This document shows, one piece after another, positions 19,901 to 27,378 of a stretch of DNA of 64,000 nucleotides; the first letter of the stretch is position 1, and every line of letters begins with the position of its first letter. Below the pieces are notes generated by a model, which saw only the letters and a list, made by a program, of their open reading frames with translations, did no database searches and was not told where the DNA came from. The DNA lies in assembly GCA_964588695.1 (NCBI GenBank), contig CAZPQK010000007.1, positions 1 through 64,000 of the forward strand, in the 5' to 3' direction. A program made the position numbers and the translations under genes. The stretch comes from CAZPQK01 sp964588695 (lineage in GTDB: Bacteria > Krumholzibacteriota > Krumholzibacteriia > WVZY01 > JAKEHA01).

Positions 19901-20193
19901 CTGGCGTCGATCACGTAGATTTGACCACCTGGGTCGGCGACCACCACACGACGTTCGCTAAGCGCAACGTCGCGGGCATCACCCAGGCCCGACATCGCGT
20001 CTACCGCCGCCAGGGGAAATCCGGGAAGCTCGATCTGGCCAGCGGCGGTATCCCACACGGCAGTCGTGTTTACCACATCGCGCAGAAAGAGCGTTTTGAA
20101 GGTTTCAACGTAGGTGCCTGCACTCGCGCGCACGGATATCGCCGCGGCGGCGACAGCTACGCTGAGCACTAACAGAAAGCGGTTTGGGCGCAC
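16912..20193 (-). CDS. Giant secreted LVIVD beta-propeller protein with FlgD-like C-terminal tail
   Basis: About 1093 residues from the chosen GTG at 20193, picked because GGGGGGAAG lies just upstream and it is followed at once by a signal peptide (R-P-N-R-F, then an Ala/Val/Leu core). The open frame continues to 20310. Roughly residues 60-660 hold a dozen or more LVIVD-type repeats of about 42 residues (V-A-D-x-x-x-G-V-x-V-V-D-V-x-D-P), expected to fold as one or two beta-propellers. A long beta-sandwich-like region with a fibronectin-III-like stretch near the Y-K-V-Y-R-G-T motif follows. The last 90 residues are a FlgD-type Ig domain (Y-P-N-P-F-N-P-V-T-T, Y-D-S-K-G-R, W-D-G-R-N, S-G-V-Y-L-V-K), typical of FCB-group surface proteins and T9SS-like cargo. 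Role unknown. Confidence 0.85.
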   Translation of the reverse strand: MRPNRFLLVLSVAVAAAAISVRASAGTYVETFKTLFLRDVVNTTAVWDTAAGQIELPGFPLAAVDAMSGLGDARDVALSERRVVVADPGGQIYVIDASDPTNLVFVDGYGASALGIDARHGRAVLARGAAGIEVVDVSGPTIVSLGTAATGSIAREVYFDGRYAWVAAQDSLIVFAVGDIGAPGRLGAVATPGLTLATVVDGDFAFVADGASGVAVVDVTDPQAMSVVAGFATPGFAQDVALNGNLLAVATGGDGVSVVDVSSPLAPTLWAAYDTPDLATGVYWAGRMLYTGDGNTGVVSLDASIQNQLNLVDTHAISGRAYRVGGWGNHLFVAGGAGGLFVRTIGEPISPLLGDLANGPPDPQAISVVGRYAYTAAGLDGMVIVDVADPNDAFTRGAHNTPGYAYGVHVRGDLAYVADGGGGLRVVDIANPDAPALVGSEGTPGTAFDVVVVADTALVADGNSGVRVVDVTNPGIPSGVASWATGGDERKVMVFGRVGAAVGQSGAATRVVTFDVGDLSGYAPLSSGGITGTYADAAVSGNRIVLLTTNGTVGVQEVAANGTVSLLGAYLGLTAGVALAAWDNVVAVLEDANTLVVLDTSDPTAIAEVGRQALAANGRSLAMDGQYAFVGDDGLRIAQVINNRRDRVNNRVQSLNINASFDDVVSVRIGADTTAGVVFDVSVDGGSQWSVVPADNQFYRLGQAGDELRWRTTHSLAQAGVGPAVSQLTLSWLGESAIIESTVDVPSDNGGFVRLSLSRSGYDVATEVTFPIVNYTIHRRISTAVFDLAEPIALAELPPNVPDLGERVELRRLDDRYLARGVVTSGGLEVGDSFPPGVWEIVGFVPSLQQDEYLTIAPTLQDSSSVFDYTVFVAVANTTTPGVFFVSAPDSGYSLDNSTDLIPPAAPTSFVVEYRAGQGNWLNWDANVEPDFLYYKVYRGTHPGFVPTDTFLVHQTFTTEWKDMGAPLTPQYYKLRAVDGNMNESIPAVFFLATPVVPASTPDAVLLPAYPNPFNPVTTIPIYVSRRSRVIMTIYDSKGRRIKTLLDAQLPAGRHEAMWDGRNRFGRPASSGVYLVKLAVGDVSSTQKLTLLK

Positions 20194-20254
20194 GATTTCT
20201 TCCCCCCAGAGGATAGGCGTCGGCACCATCATGAAAAACGAGGCGCTATTTGAC

Positions 20255-20300
20255 CAGCAAAATAACGCCCCCGTGGGTCGGCCCGCGGGCCGCAGTATGG
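20255..20300 (-). terminator. Weak candidate terminator after the UPF0173 gene
   Basis: On the minus strand CCCGCGGG pairs with CCCACGGG around a CCGA loop (one mismatch), followed by GGCG and TTATTTT. The stem is imperfect and the T run short, so this is tentative. It lies between the UPF0173 stop and the LVIVD gene start. Confidence 0.35.
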
Positions 20301-20314
20301 AAACAAACACCTAG

Positions 20315-20998
20315 TTAGTAGTCGATCGAATCGCCGGGCGAGAGCACCGAACCCGACATTCCTTGCTGCTGCAGCCGGTCAACAAAGACCTTAGGGTCGA
20401 GTTCGATGTATGGAAACGTGTTGTAGTGGATGGGGACGTAGTGTTTGGCGCCAATGAACTCGGCGGCGATGAGGGCATCGTCGATGCCCATAGTAAAGTT
20501 GTCGCCAATCGGGAGCAGCGCCAGATCGATTGGGCCCCAGTACTCTTTGATAAGCTTCATGTCGTAGGTAAGAGCGGTGTCGCCGGCGTGAAGTAACTTC
20601 TTTCCCCCCAACGTGTAGATGATCCCTGCCGGACTACCCAACGCCTCGCCGCCGGGGCCGGTGGACCCATGGTGTGCCACGACCAGCTTCACCGTGCCAA
20701 ACGGAAACTCCCATTGTCCACCGATGTGCATTGGGTGCGCGGTGAGACCTTTGGCCTCAAAGTAACTGGCGACCTCAAAGTTTCCGACAACAGTGGCCGC
20801 CGTACTTTGAGCAATCGACTCCACGTCGGCAATGTGATCACCATGACCGTGGGTCAGCAGAAGCGCATCAAGACGATCAAAATCCGCGGGCTTAACGTCC
20901 GCCTGTGGGTTCGGCGACAGAAACGGATCAAACAGCACGCGAGTGCCGTCGTGATTAACTTCCACACAGGAATGCCCATGGAACGTTAGTCTTGGCAT
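20315..20998 (-). CDS. UPF0173 metal-dependent hydrolase
   Basis: A 227-residue MBL-fold protein of the UPF0173 (YtkL-like) family. It starts with the characteristic F-H-G-H-S-C-V-E-V, then D-P-F-L-S-x-N-P, the metal motif L-T-H-G-H-G-D-H, H-A-G-D-T and a late H-Y-N-T-F-P. Length is typical. Substrate unknown in the family. It lies 11 bases after the TerB-like gene on the same strand, so it is probably part of the 23.7-20.3 kb operon. Confidence 0.9.
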   Translation of the reverse strand: MPRLTFHGHSCVEVNHDGTRVLFDPFLSPNPQADVKPADFDRLDALLLTHGHGDHIADVESIAQSTAATVVGNFEVASYFEAKGLTAHPMHIGGQWEFPFGTVKLVVAHHGSTGPGGEALGSPAGIIYTLGGKKLLHAGDTALTYDMKLIKEYWGPIDLALLPIGDNFTMGIDDALIAAEFIGAKHYVPIHYNTFPYIELDPKVFVDRLQQQGMSGSVLSPGDSIDY

Positions 20999-21009
20999 TG
21001 CTAACTCCC

Positions 21010-21450
21010 CTACTTGTCGTGGTGAATGACTCGCAGCTTGGCGTCGATTAACTGCCGATGCGATAGCCGCAAGAGTTTACCAAGTTTGTGAATCACAAAG
21101 TCTTCGTGTGGATCCAACACGCCGTCCGCATAAACAACTTTCCATAGCATTTCCACAACGCGCTCTCGGTCCTGCGACGAGTAGTGCTGATTAATCGTAT
21201 TGGTAAAACGAAAGCGATCGATACTCCCGTCAAGCGCCTGCTTGGCCGCAGCCTCGAGTTCTTCGGCTTCTTCTCGCGAAAGCCCAAACTCGGCGGATAC
21301 CAACTGCAGAATCCGTTCGCGTTCGGTTGTAGAAAACTCGTCGTCGGAACTCGCTATCTCTACCAGAACCGCACAAGTCGCAACTCGAACGTCGATCGCC
21401 TGTTCGGGATCACGCTCGTTTCCACCCACAAAACGGTCGAAGAAACCCAC
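21010..21450 (-). CDS. TerB-like (COG4103-type) protein
   Basis: A 146-residue all-helical protein. It has the TerB/DjlA-N-like pattern: A-x-x-x-L-V-E-I-A-x-x-D-x-x-x-x-x-x-E-R-x-x-I at the N terminus and Y-A-D-G-x-L-D-P-H-E near the end. The start is GTG, sharing a G with the fumarylacetoacetase stop (TAGTG), so translation is coupled. TerB domains are linked to tellurite resistance and to metal-sensing membrane complexes, but no other ter gene is present, so a tellurite role is not supported. Confidence 0.75.
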   Translation of the reverse strand: MGFFDRFVGGNERDPEQAIDVRVATCAVLVEIASSDDEFSTTERERILQLVSAEFGLSREEAEELEAAAKQALDGSIDRFRFTNTINQHYSSQDRERVVEMLWKVVYADGVLDPHEDFVIHKLGKLLRLSHRQLIDAKLRVIHHDK

Positions 21451-22769
21451 TACACCCGACTCCCCTCAACGATACCACGGGCGCTACCAAAGCCAATCCG
21501 TCGTGCACCATCGCGCTTACAAAAAGCACGAATCTCCACTTCGTCTCCATCCTGCAAGAACTTGCGCTGTTCTCCGGTTGGCAATTCTACCGGCTCGGAC
21601 CCTCGCCACGTGAGCTCCAATAGGCATCCACGCGCGCCTTTGTCTTTTCCAGAAACGGTACCGCTGGCAAGCAAGTCACCGGGACGAACGTTGCATCCGT
21701 TACTGGTATGGTGGGTCAGCATCTGCGCGACGGTCCAGTACATATCGGAAAAGTTGGCCTGGGTCAATCGAAACGGATCGAAGGACTTCTCCCGCATACT
21801 GGTTGTAGACAAATACACTTCGACATCGATACTTAGTCCCCCGCTGGCCGCGTCATCGTCGTCGCTCAAGTACGGTAGCGGCACCGGGTCGCCTTCTGGG
21901 CGGTCAAAAGCGGAGCAGCGAAACGGGCGCAGCGCCGCCATGGTCACTACCCACGGCGACAGCGTGGTGGCAAAGCTCTTCGACAGAAACGGTCCCAGCG
22001 GTTGATACTCCCATTTCTGAATATCGCGTGCCGACCAGTCGTTCACAATGCACATTCCAAACAGATGGTCGCCAGCTTCGCCGATGGGGATCGGCATACC
22101 CTGGCGATTACCGTTGCCAACAAACACTCCCATTTCCAGCTCATAGTCCAGCAACTTGCAAGGCCTAAACGACGGAGCGTCCGCGTCATCGGCTTTAGTC
22201 TGTCCCGACGGACGAACGATTGGCGTATCGCTGGCCACTAAAGACGAAGCCCGACCGTGGTACGCGATCGGTATGTGCTTATAGTTGGGGAGCAGTGGGT
22301 TGTCCGGCCGGAACATGCTTCCCACGTTGGTCGCGTGATACACCGATGCATAGAAATCGGTGTAGTCCCCTACGTCAGCAGGCAGACGCATGCTTACCTC
22401 ATCCTGATCGACCAGACAGTTTGCCAGTTGGTCGCGAGCCGGTGCCTCGGCGGGGATTTCTTCGCGCAACAACTCGCTAAGCCGCCCGCGCAACGACCGC
22501 CAATGCGTGGGACCGAGCGCCATCAGCGCGTTAAGGCGCGGCGCACCGCACGCTTCCGCCGCGGGTTGCGACGTGTTGTCAAAAGCGCCCAACTCAAGCG
22601 CTGCGGAAAGGTCCAGAATCTTATCGCCGATGGCGACGCCGATGCGATCGCGATCGGCACTGGCCGAACGAAACACACCGTACGGCAGGTTCTGAACGGG
22701 AAAGTCGGTGTCGCTGTGGTTGGCCGAGGGCACCCACGATTGCAACGCAGGATCTGTCGTCGAATGCAT
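21450..22769 (-). CDS. fahA: Fumarylacetoacetase
   Basis: About 439 residues. The last enzyme of tyrosine/homogentisate degradation, hydrolysing fumarylacetoacetate to fumarate and acetoacetate. It has an N-terminal FAA_hydrolase_N-type domain (N-L-P-Y-G-V-F, Y-T-D-F-Y-A-S, H-A-T-N-V-G), metal ligands in the D-Y-E-L-E-M-G and V-N-D-W-S-A-R-D-I-Q-x-W-E stretches, and S-G-T-V-S-G-K late. The first ATG (22775) would have its AAGG directly abutting, so the second ATG at 22769 is preferred. No homogentisate dioxygenase or maleylacetoacetate isomerase is in the window. Confidence 0.92.
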   Translation of the reverse strand: MHSTTDPALQSWVPSANHSDTDFPVQNLPYGVFRSASADRDRIGVAIGDKILDLSAALELGAFDNTSQPAAEACGAPRLNALMALGPTHWRSLRGRLSELLREEIPAEAPARDQLANCLVDQDEVSMRLPADVGDYTDFYASVYHATNVGSMFRPDNPLLPNYKHIPIAYHGRASSLVASDTPIVRPSGQTKADDADAPSFRPCKLLDYELEMGVFVGNGNRQGMPIPIGEAGDHLFGMCIVNDWSARDIQKWEYQPLGPFLSKSFATTLSPWVVTMAALRPFRCSAFDRPEGDPVPLPYLSDDDDAASGGLSIDVEVYLSTTSMREKSFDPFRLTQANFSDMYWTVAQMLTHHTSNGCNVRPGDLLASGTVSGKDKGARGCLLELTWRGSEPVELPTGEQRKFLQDGDEVEIRAFCKRDGARRIGFGSARGIVEGSRV

Positions 22770-22784
22770 GATCATCCTTGTCGG

Positions 22785-23663
22785 TTAGATCCACCCAAGA
22801 GTGGACAAGTCGTCGGCAGGTTCGGTGAACGAGCACGACCCAAACGATCGCGCCAGTCGTCGTCGAACTTTCTCAATTTCTTTCGTGGTTACCCGGTAGT
22901 GCCTCCAGGCAATTCCGTTTTCGTCCGTGACAAAAACATCGGGGTCAGATTCCAACAGCAGTTCGGGCGCGTCTTCGCGGGTCAGACCGTTGTAACAAAA
23001 TGCCGCTGCCAGGAACACGTTTAAGAAACCATGCATCATTCCGCGCTCGGTGTCGGGCTCGTAGGTATAACCATGTTCGGCTCGCACAGGATGGTGCAAA
23101 CCCGCTGTCGCCTTAAATGGCGCGTCGTGCCGGTAACAGGTCAGCACAAACCGGCTCAGGTCCTCTGCCGTTGGAAATGCGGCGGCGGTCACACCGCCGG
23201 TTCGCGCTTTGGCGGACAGTCGATGTTCCCTAATGGTAGCGATCAGCGGGTCGGGGTCTTCAACGTATGGAATTTCGACATACGCTGTAGTTCCCATTGG
23301 TGTGCTGGTGGCAATTTTGGCAATACGCTCGGCGCTATCTGCTTTTACTTCGATCATCGTGCCCGCAAAACGATCGGGATAGCGCTCATTAAACGCCGCG
23401 AGCGTACCGAAGTCGGCGGTCAGGTCGTCGCCGATGAGCACCGACAACGGCCACGGCTCAGCAAAGTCAAAACCTAAAGTGGACTCGGCAAGTTCATCCA
23501 GCCGGCCTACCGGCACGACAAAGCGTGCGAGCATAAAACGTTGGGGATGTTGCAAGTACTGCGCATAGTTTTGCGCGGCCTGCTGCATGTCCAGCTGGGC
23601 CGGCGGAAACAGACCGGCGTAGTCAACAATCCCGCCAAGCAGTTGACGGACCGAGGCAAACAC
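22785..23663 (-). CDS. Conserved-looking protein of unknown function next to fumarylacetoacetase
   Basis: About 292 residues from the GTG at 23663, chosen because GAGGG lies eight bases upstream and the protein then begins with a compact hydrophobic segment. The open frame reaches 23861, but the extra N terminus is Cys/Trp-rich and looks non-coding. Segments that look structured: G-G-I-V-D-Y-A-G-L-F-P-P, an alternating alpha/beta middle (Y-V-E-I-P-Y, A-K-A-R-T-G-G-V), and F-K-A-T-A-G-L-H-H-P-V-R. The last resembles a barrel strand carrying two histidines. A TIM-barrel fold is a guess. It is 15 bases upstream of fahA on the same strand, which suggests a role in aromatic catabolism. I do not recognise the family. 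Confidence 0.7.
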   Translation of the reverse strand: MFASVRQLLGGIVDYAGLFPPAQLDMQQAAQNYAQYLQHPQRFMLARFVVPVGRLDELAESTLGFDFAEPWPLSVLIGDDLTADFGTLAAFNERYPDRFAGTMIEVKADSAERIAKIATSTPMGTTAYVEIPYVEDPDPLIATIREHRLSAKARTGGVTAAAFPTAEDLSRFVLTCYRHDAPFKATAGLHHPVRAEHGYTYEPDTERGMMHGFLNVFLAAAFCYNGLTREDAPELLLESDPDVFVTDENGIAWRHYRVTTKEIEKVRRRLARSFGSCSFTEPADDLSTLGWI

Positions 23664-23814
23664 GAAGGTTACCCTCAATTCTAGGTTAGTTGAAATCGAG
23701 ACGACGGGATTCGGCGGCACCCCAACCCAAAACCATTGTATTACCGTTACCGCCCCCACGCAAGGACACCACGCGGCCGACGACCATCCATGTAACCTAT
23801 TGCTACATAATGTA

Positions 23815-25002
23815 TTACCGGCCTCGCCGCTGCTCCAGGGCGTGCAAGTACATGTCGACAATACGCGCTCCGACGACCTTGCTGTCGAACCGGGCCTGAA
23901 CCGACTCGCGGATGGCAGCCCCGCGCACCGTCCATTCCTGACGTGCGTGCATCATCCCAGCCATTGCAGTTGCCATGGCTTCCGCGTCTTCGGTTGGAAC
24001 CAGTATACCGGTCTCCGGCGTCAGGTAAGATTCCGGACCGCCCGAGCGTGTTGCCAGCACGGGTAAGCCGGTCGCCATACCTTCGATGATGGCGACCCCA
24101 AAAGTTTCCGTGCGACTCGACGAAAGAAACGCGTGTGCTGACCAGCACCGTTGTATGATTTGCTCTCGGTTGAGCAACCCGGTGAACTCGACGAAATCAT
24201 CCATTCCAAGTCGCGAACACAACCCGCGAAGTTCCGGGCCCAGGTCCCCGTCGCCGCCCAACATCAACCTGATGTTCGCTCCGCGCTCGCGCGCGATGGC
24301 CAGGGCGCGCAGCGCGATGTCATAGCCCTTTACTTCGGTAAGGAACCCAAGCGAAAAGAACACAAAAGCGCCATCCGTCGTTCGTGGCGTAGGCGGCATC
24401 GTCAACCCGTCGGTATTAACCAGGTTTGGAATGACCCGGACGTCGCGGCTACGAGTGTATCCTTTTATCGAATCCTTCAACGCCTCGCTCACGGTGGCGA
24501 TCGCGTCGGCGGAATGAAACACATCACTGGCCGAGATCAACTGATCATCACGAAGCACGTCGCGCTCGTACCCGGAAAAGTGCTCGGTGATCACAAACGG
24601 GATACGCAGCCGCGCCTTAAGCTGTGCGGCTGCGACACCGGCGTTGTGAACACAGTGAGCATGAATGACATCGACCGCGCCGTGTTTACGCTGGTAAGCG
24701 ATCGCAAGGCGGATCGCCTGGCGTACCCACAACTGTTCGGTTGAGCGCTTCATCCGTGGAATCCGCCACCCGCGGGTTCGAAACGTGGTGAGCTCGCCTT
24801 CAACCGACTCCGAAACCTGTAGCCAGTTATGTCGCAGTCCAGTGCCGGAGACGTTCGCGAGCGAGTACAGCTCTGGATAGACAACCCCAACGGTGTGGCC
24901 TAACGACTGCACCGCCCTTGCCTGGTCAGAAAAGAATGTGCCGTGAACCGGTCGCTCGGGTGTGGCATACCACGATGGAATCACCAGAACGTGAAGTTTC
25001 AT
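23815..25002 (-). CDS. Glycosyltransferase family 4 protein
   Basis: A 395-residue GT-B-fold protein. The N-terminal acceptor domain has the I-P-S-W-Y start and H-G-T-F-F-S-D-Q-A. The C-terminal donor domain has F-F-S-L-G-F-L-T-E-V-K-G, the G-G-D-G-D-L motif and the retaining E-x7-E pair in E-T-F-G-V-A-I-I-E-G-M-A. The substrate cannot be read from sequence. It lies two bases after the flippase gene, so it probably takes part in making or extending the surface glycan exported by that flippase. Confidence 0.9.
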   Translation of the reverse strand: MKLHVLVIPSWYATPERPVHGTFFSDQARAVQSLGHTVGVVYPELYSLANVSGTGLRHNWLQVSESVEGELTTFRTRGWRIPRMKRSTEQLWVRQAIRLAIAYQRKHGAVDVIHAHCVHNAGVAAAQLKARLRIPFVITEHFSGYERDVLRDDQLISASDVFHSADAIATVSEALKDSIKGYTRSRDVRVIPNLVNTDGLTMPPTPRTTDGAFVFFSLGFLTEVKGYDIALRALAIARERGANIRLMLGGDGDLGPELRGLCSRLGMDDFVEFTGLLNREQIIQRCWSAHAFLSSSRTETFGVAIIEGMATGLPVLATRSGGPESYLTPETGILVPTEDAEAMATAMAGMMHARQEWTVRGAAIRESVQARFDSKVVGARIVDMYLHALEQRRGR

Positions 25003-25004
25003 CG

Positions 25005-26342
25005 CTACCCTTTTGCTTCCGCCCGCAACAGCGCCAACTGCTCGCGAGCCCAGCGAAGGTCACCGGGTGAAAACGCGACCAGCTTAAGTGGAGATGTTTT
25101 TGCAATACGCCCGTAGATTGTCATCCGGATTAGCATGTTGGCAGTGTACGCCAACGACGTACCCATCGCGGCACCAACCACACCGTGTCGAGGAATCAAA
25201 TACAGATTGGCGCAAACATTTATGGCCAGTACGAAAACTGCCACGTACAGGTTAATGTCAACTCGTCCTCGTGCAGCCAGATCGGTTGACACGGCTCGTG
25301 CCACCGCGCCAAAGACAATTCCCGGCACCAACCAGCGAAGCACCTGACCGGATACAGCAAAGTCGCTTCCGTACACAATCGTCACGAACGTCGGAGCCAA
25401 CAAGAACAACACCGCGCCAACTACAACCGTTAGCGCAAACAAGAAACGTGTAACCAACTGCGTTAGTGCCAGTCGCGCTGATTCGTCCTCCGCCAGGCTC
25501 GACAACCGGGGAAACATTACGGTACTCACCGAGTGAGATACCATCCACACTTTCTCGGCAATCGAGACGCCAATGTAGTAGATCCCCCAACCTGCCGGGC
25601 CCACGAAGTAGTTCACCAGGTACTGATCCAGGCGATAGTTCCAGAATGCTAGATTGGTGGCGATATGCGCTACACCGCCGTATCCGGCCGACTTGCGGAC
25701 AAACACGTCGTCCAGCTTCCCCGGGTGGTGCTCGGCGGGCAAACGACTTTGGAAAATCGCGTAAGCAATGGGCGCAATAATTACATGGGCAACAACAAAA
25801 CCCAACGCCGCGTGGTAAGGTGTTGCTCCCTTCCACGCCATCATTCCGGTAACGCAGATCAACATCATCACCGGAACCAGCAGCACAATAATGTTGAACC
25901 GCTTGAAGTCCTGCAGTCCTTGGAAGAGACTGTTCACAAAGGTGTGCAGCATGATCGCCGGAAACGCCAGCGCGCCAAGCCGCAGGAACTCGACTGGAAT
26001 CTGATTGAACCAGTTTGCACCATACCGTCCAAGTGCCCACCAAGCAGATGCCCCAACAACCGACGAAAGGGCAATCCACCACAAAAGATTGACGCGCAGG
26101 GCGCGGCGCGGCGAAACGACACCGCGGGCAAGATAGTATCCGTTGGCGGCCGGGATACCCAAGTTGGTCGCCGTGTAGAGCACGTTGGCAACGAGTAGCG
26201 TGGCGGCGTAGAGCCCCACGCCTTCTTTCCCCAATAACCGCCCAAGGATTGCGGACAACCCAATACCAACCACAAGTGCGGCGACCTGGCGCGCAAACGT
26301 TCCCGCAATATTGATCCCCAGCGATCTAAGCCCCAACCTCAT
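25005..26342 (-). CDS. Polysaccharide flippase (Wzx/MATE-like)
   Basis: About 445 residues with 12-14 hydrophobic helices spread over the whole length, an N-terminal G-x-N-x-x-G-T-F-A-R-Q segment and G-x-x-x-L-G-x-E-G-V-G-L-Y-A, typical of Polysacc_synt/oligosaccharide flippases. It should move lipid-linked oligosaccharide across the inner membrane. The start at ATG 26342 overlaps the FemAB gene's TGA (ATGA), so the two are coupled. The frame extends 10 codons further up, inside the FemAB gene. Confidence 0.9.
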   Translation of the reverse strand: MRLGLRSLGINIAGTFARQVAALVVGIGLSAILGRLLGKEGVGLYAATLLVANVLYTATNLGIPAANGYYLARGVVSPRRALRVNLLWWIALSSVVGASAWWALGRYGANWFNQIPVEFLRLGALAFPAIMLHTFVNSLFQGLQDFKRFNIIVLLVPVMMLICVTGMMAWKGATPYHAALGFVVAHVIIAPIAYAIFQSRLPAEHHPGKLDDVFVRKSAGYGGVAHIATNLAFWNYRLDQYLVNYFVGPAGWGIYYIGVSIAEKVWMVSHSVSTVMFPRLSSLAEDESARLALTQLVTRFLFALTVVVGAVLFLLAPTFVTIVYGSDFAVSGQVLRWLVPGIVFGAVARAVSTDLAARGRVDINLYVAVFVLAINVCANLYLIPRHGVVGAAMGTSLAYTANMLIRMTIYGRIAKTSPLKLVAFSPGDLRWAREQLALLRAEAKG

Positions 26343-27172
26343 TGTCCACGTCCCCGTAAAGATCGCGCCCAATTAATCCACAACGGATCGCGACGCAACA
26401 CCGGACAAGGCAATGTCTCCGCACCCAGCGTCGCTTTGAAGGCGGCAACTCCCTCTAGACCACCACTCGAACCGCAATCAAACCAATACTTACCGCGGTC
26501 GATCGCATCTTCAATGGCTGTTTGCATTAACAAGTTCACCGGAGACTTTCGCAGGTGGGATTCCAGGGCCGCACCGTGCCAATAAGCGACATGACGATTC
26601 GCAACCAGGCACACTGCGCCTGCCACGACGGTTTGTTCGTCGCGTACCAGCCACAGCTCCACGCCCGAAAGTTGCTGCAAGTCCGAAAACAACTCTCGTC
26701 TATACACCTGAGTAGCCTTCTCACCCCATCGTCTGACCGAATCCAAATAAACCTGGTAGTAGGATTCCCAGTCGGTATCCGCCGCTTCCCCATCGGAGGT
26801 CAGTCGATCGACTGTCAACCCATGGCGGCGCGCCCGTGACGTACTGTTGCGATGAGACTTCTTTGCCAGCGAAAGAACCGCGTCCTTTCCGTCGCGAAGC
26901 GGTATCGCCTGGGTATGATCGATTTCTTCGCACGGAAGACTTGTTAACGCCGCGCTGGGATCAAATGGACTCACCCGCCAATAAAACGCCCGCTGTTTTT
27001 GTATTACATGGGCTAGCAGACTACCGTGCCCCGGGGTCAGGGAGTATTCGCTAACCCAACCGCCAAACCCCGCCAGGGGGGCCGACACCGCCCGTCGTAT
27101 CAGGCCGCCAAACTTTCGTTGCCGGGTTAACGCCAGAACCGCGGTTGTGTGGTCGGAAAAGCGTACCCGCAC
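26339..27172 (-). CDS. FemAB/GNAT-like acyl- or aminoacyltransferase; 5' end disrupted
   Basis: 277 residues from the first in-frame GTG (27172). The core fits the FemAB-type GNAT fold (GNAT_6/BioF2-like): K-K-S-H-R-N-S-T-S-R-A-R-R-H-G-L, then Y-x-V-Y-L-D-S-V-R-R-W-G, A-G-A-V-C-L-V, Y-W-H-G-A and F-D-C-G-S-S-G-G. The same frame stays open upstream for 54 more codons with protein-like content (A-T-Y-F-Q-S-R-A-W-S-E-L-W, a usual FemAB N terminus), but it has no ATG, GTG or TTG. An ATG at 27346 in the same frame is cut by TAG at codon 4 (27335-27337). The real protein is probably about 335 residues. Its place between ApbE and the flippase suggests transfer onto a surface glycan or lipid intermediate. 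Confidence 0.7.
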   Translation of the reverse strand: MRVRFSDHTTAVLALTRQRKFGGLIRRAVSAPLAGFGGWVSEYSLTPGHGSLLAHVIQKQRAFYWRVSPFDPSAALTSLPCEEIDHTQAIPLRDGKDAVLSLAKKSHRNSTSRARRHGLTVDRLTSDGEAADTDWESYYQVYLDSVRRWGEKATQVYRRELFSDLQQLSGVELWLVRDEQTVVAGAVCLVANRHVAYWHGAALESHLRKSPVNLLMQTAIEDAIDRGKYWFDCGSSGGLEGVAAFKATLGAETLPCPVLRRDPLWINWARSLRGRGQ

Positions 27173-27378
27173 GGGTCTTGGTTGATACTCGCGGGGGGAG
27201 TACTTCTGCCAAAGCTCGGACCAGGCCCGCGACTGAAAGTACGTCGCGGACTCGTCGGCTTGCCACGCGGCGTCCCATTGTTCGCTGGTGGCGTTTTCAA
27301 TGCGGGAGATTTCGATCAGGTCAGACTGCTTTCGCTAGGCTGTCATGGTATCGCAGTTTTGCCCCGGGCGGCAACGGT

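Noticed and set aside
21010..21450. Tellurite-resistance operon
   Set aside because: A single TerB-like protein with no terA, terC, terD or terZ; the context is aromatic catabolism.
22257..23024. A 255-codon plus-strand frame over fahA
   Set aside because: It is antisense to fumarylacetoacetase, Arg/Gln-rich with no recognisable motif.
27051..27278. Alternative minus-strand frame across the FemAB N terminus
   Set aside because: It is Arg/Val/Gly-rich without family similarity; the frame of the FemAB core continues through the same bases with sensible content.
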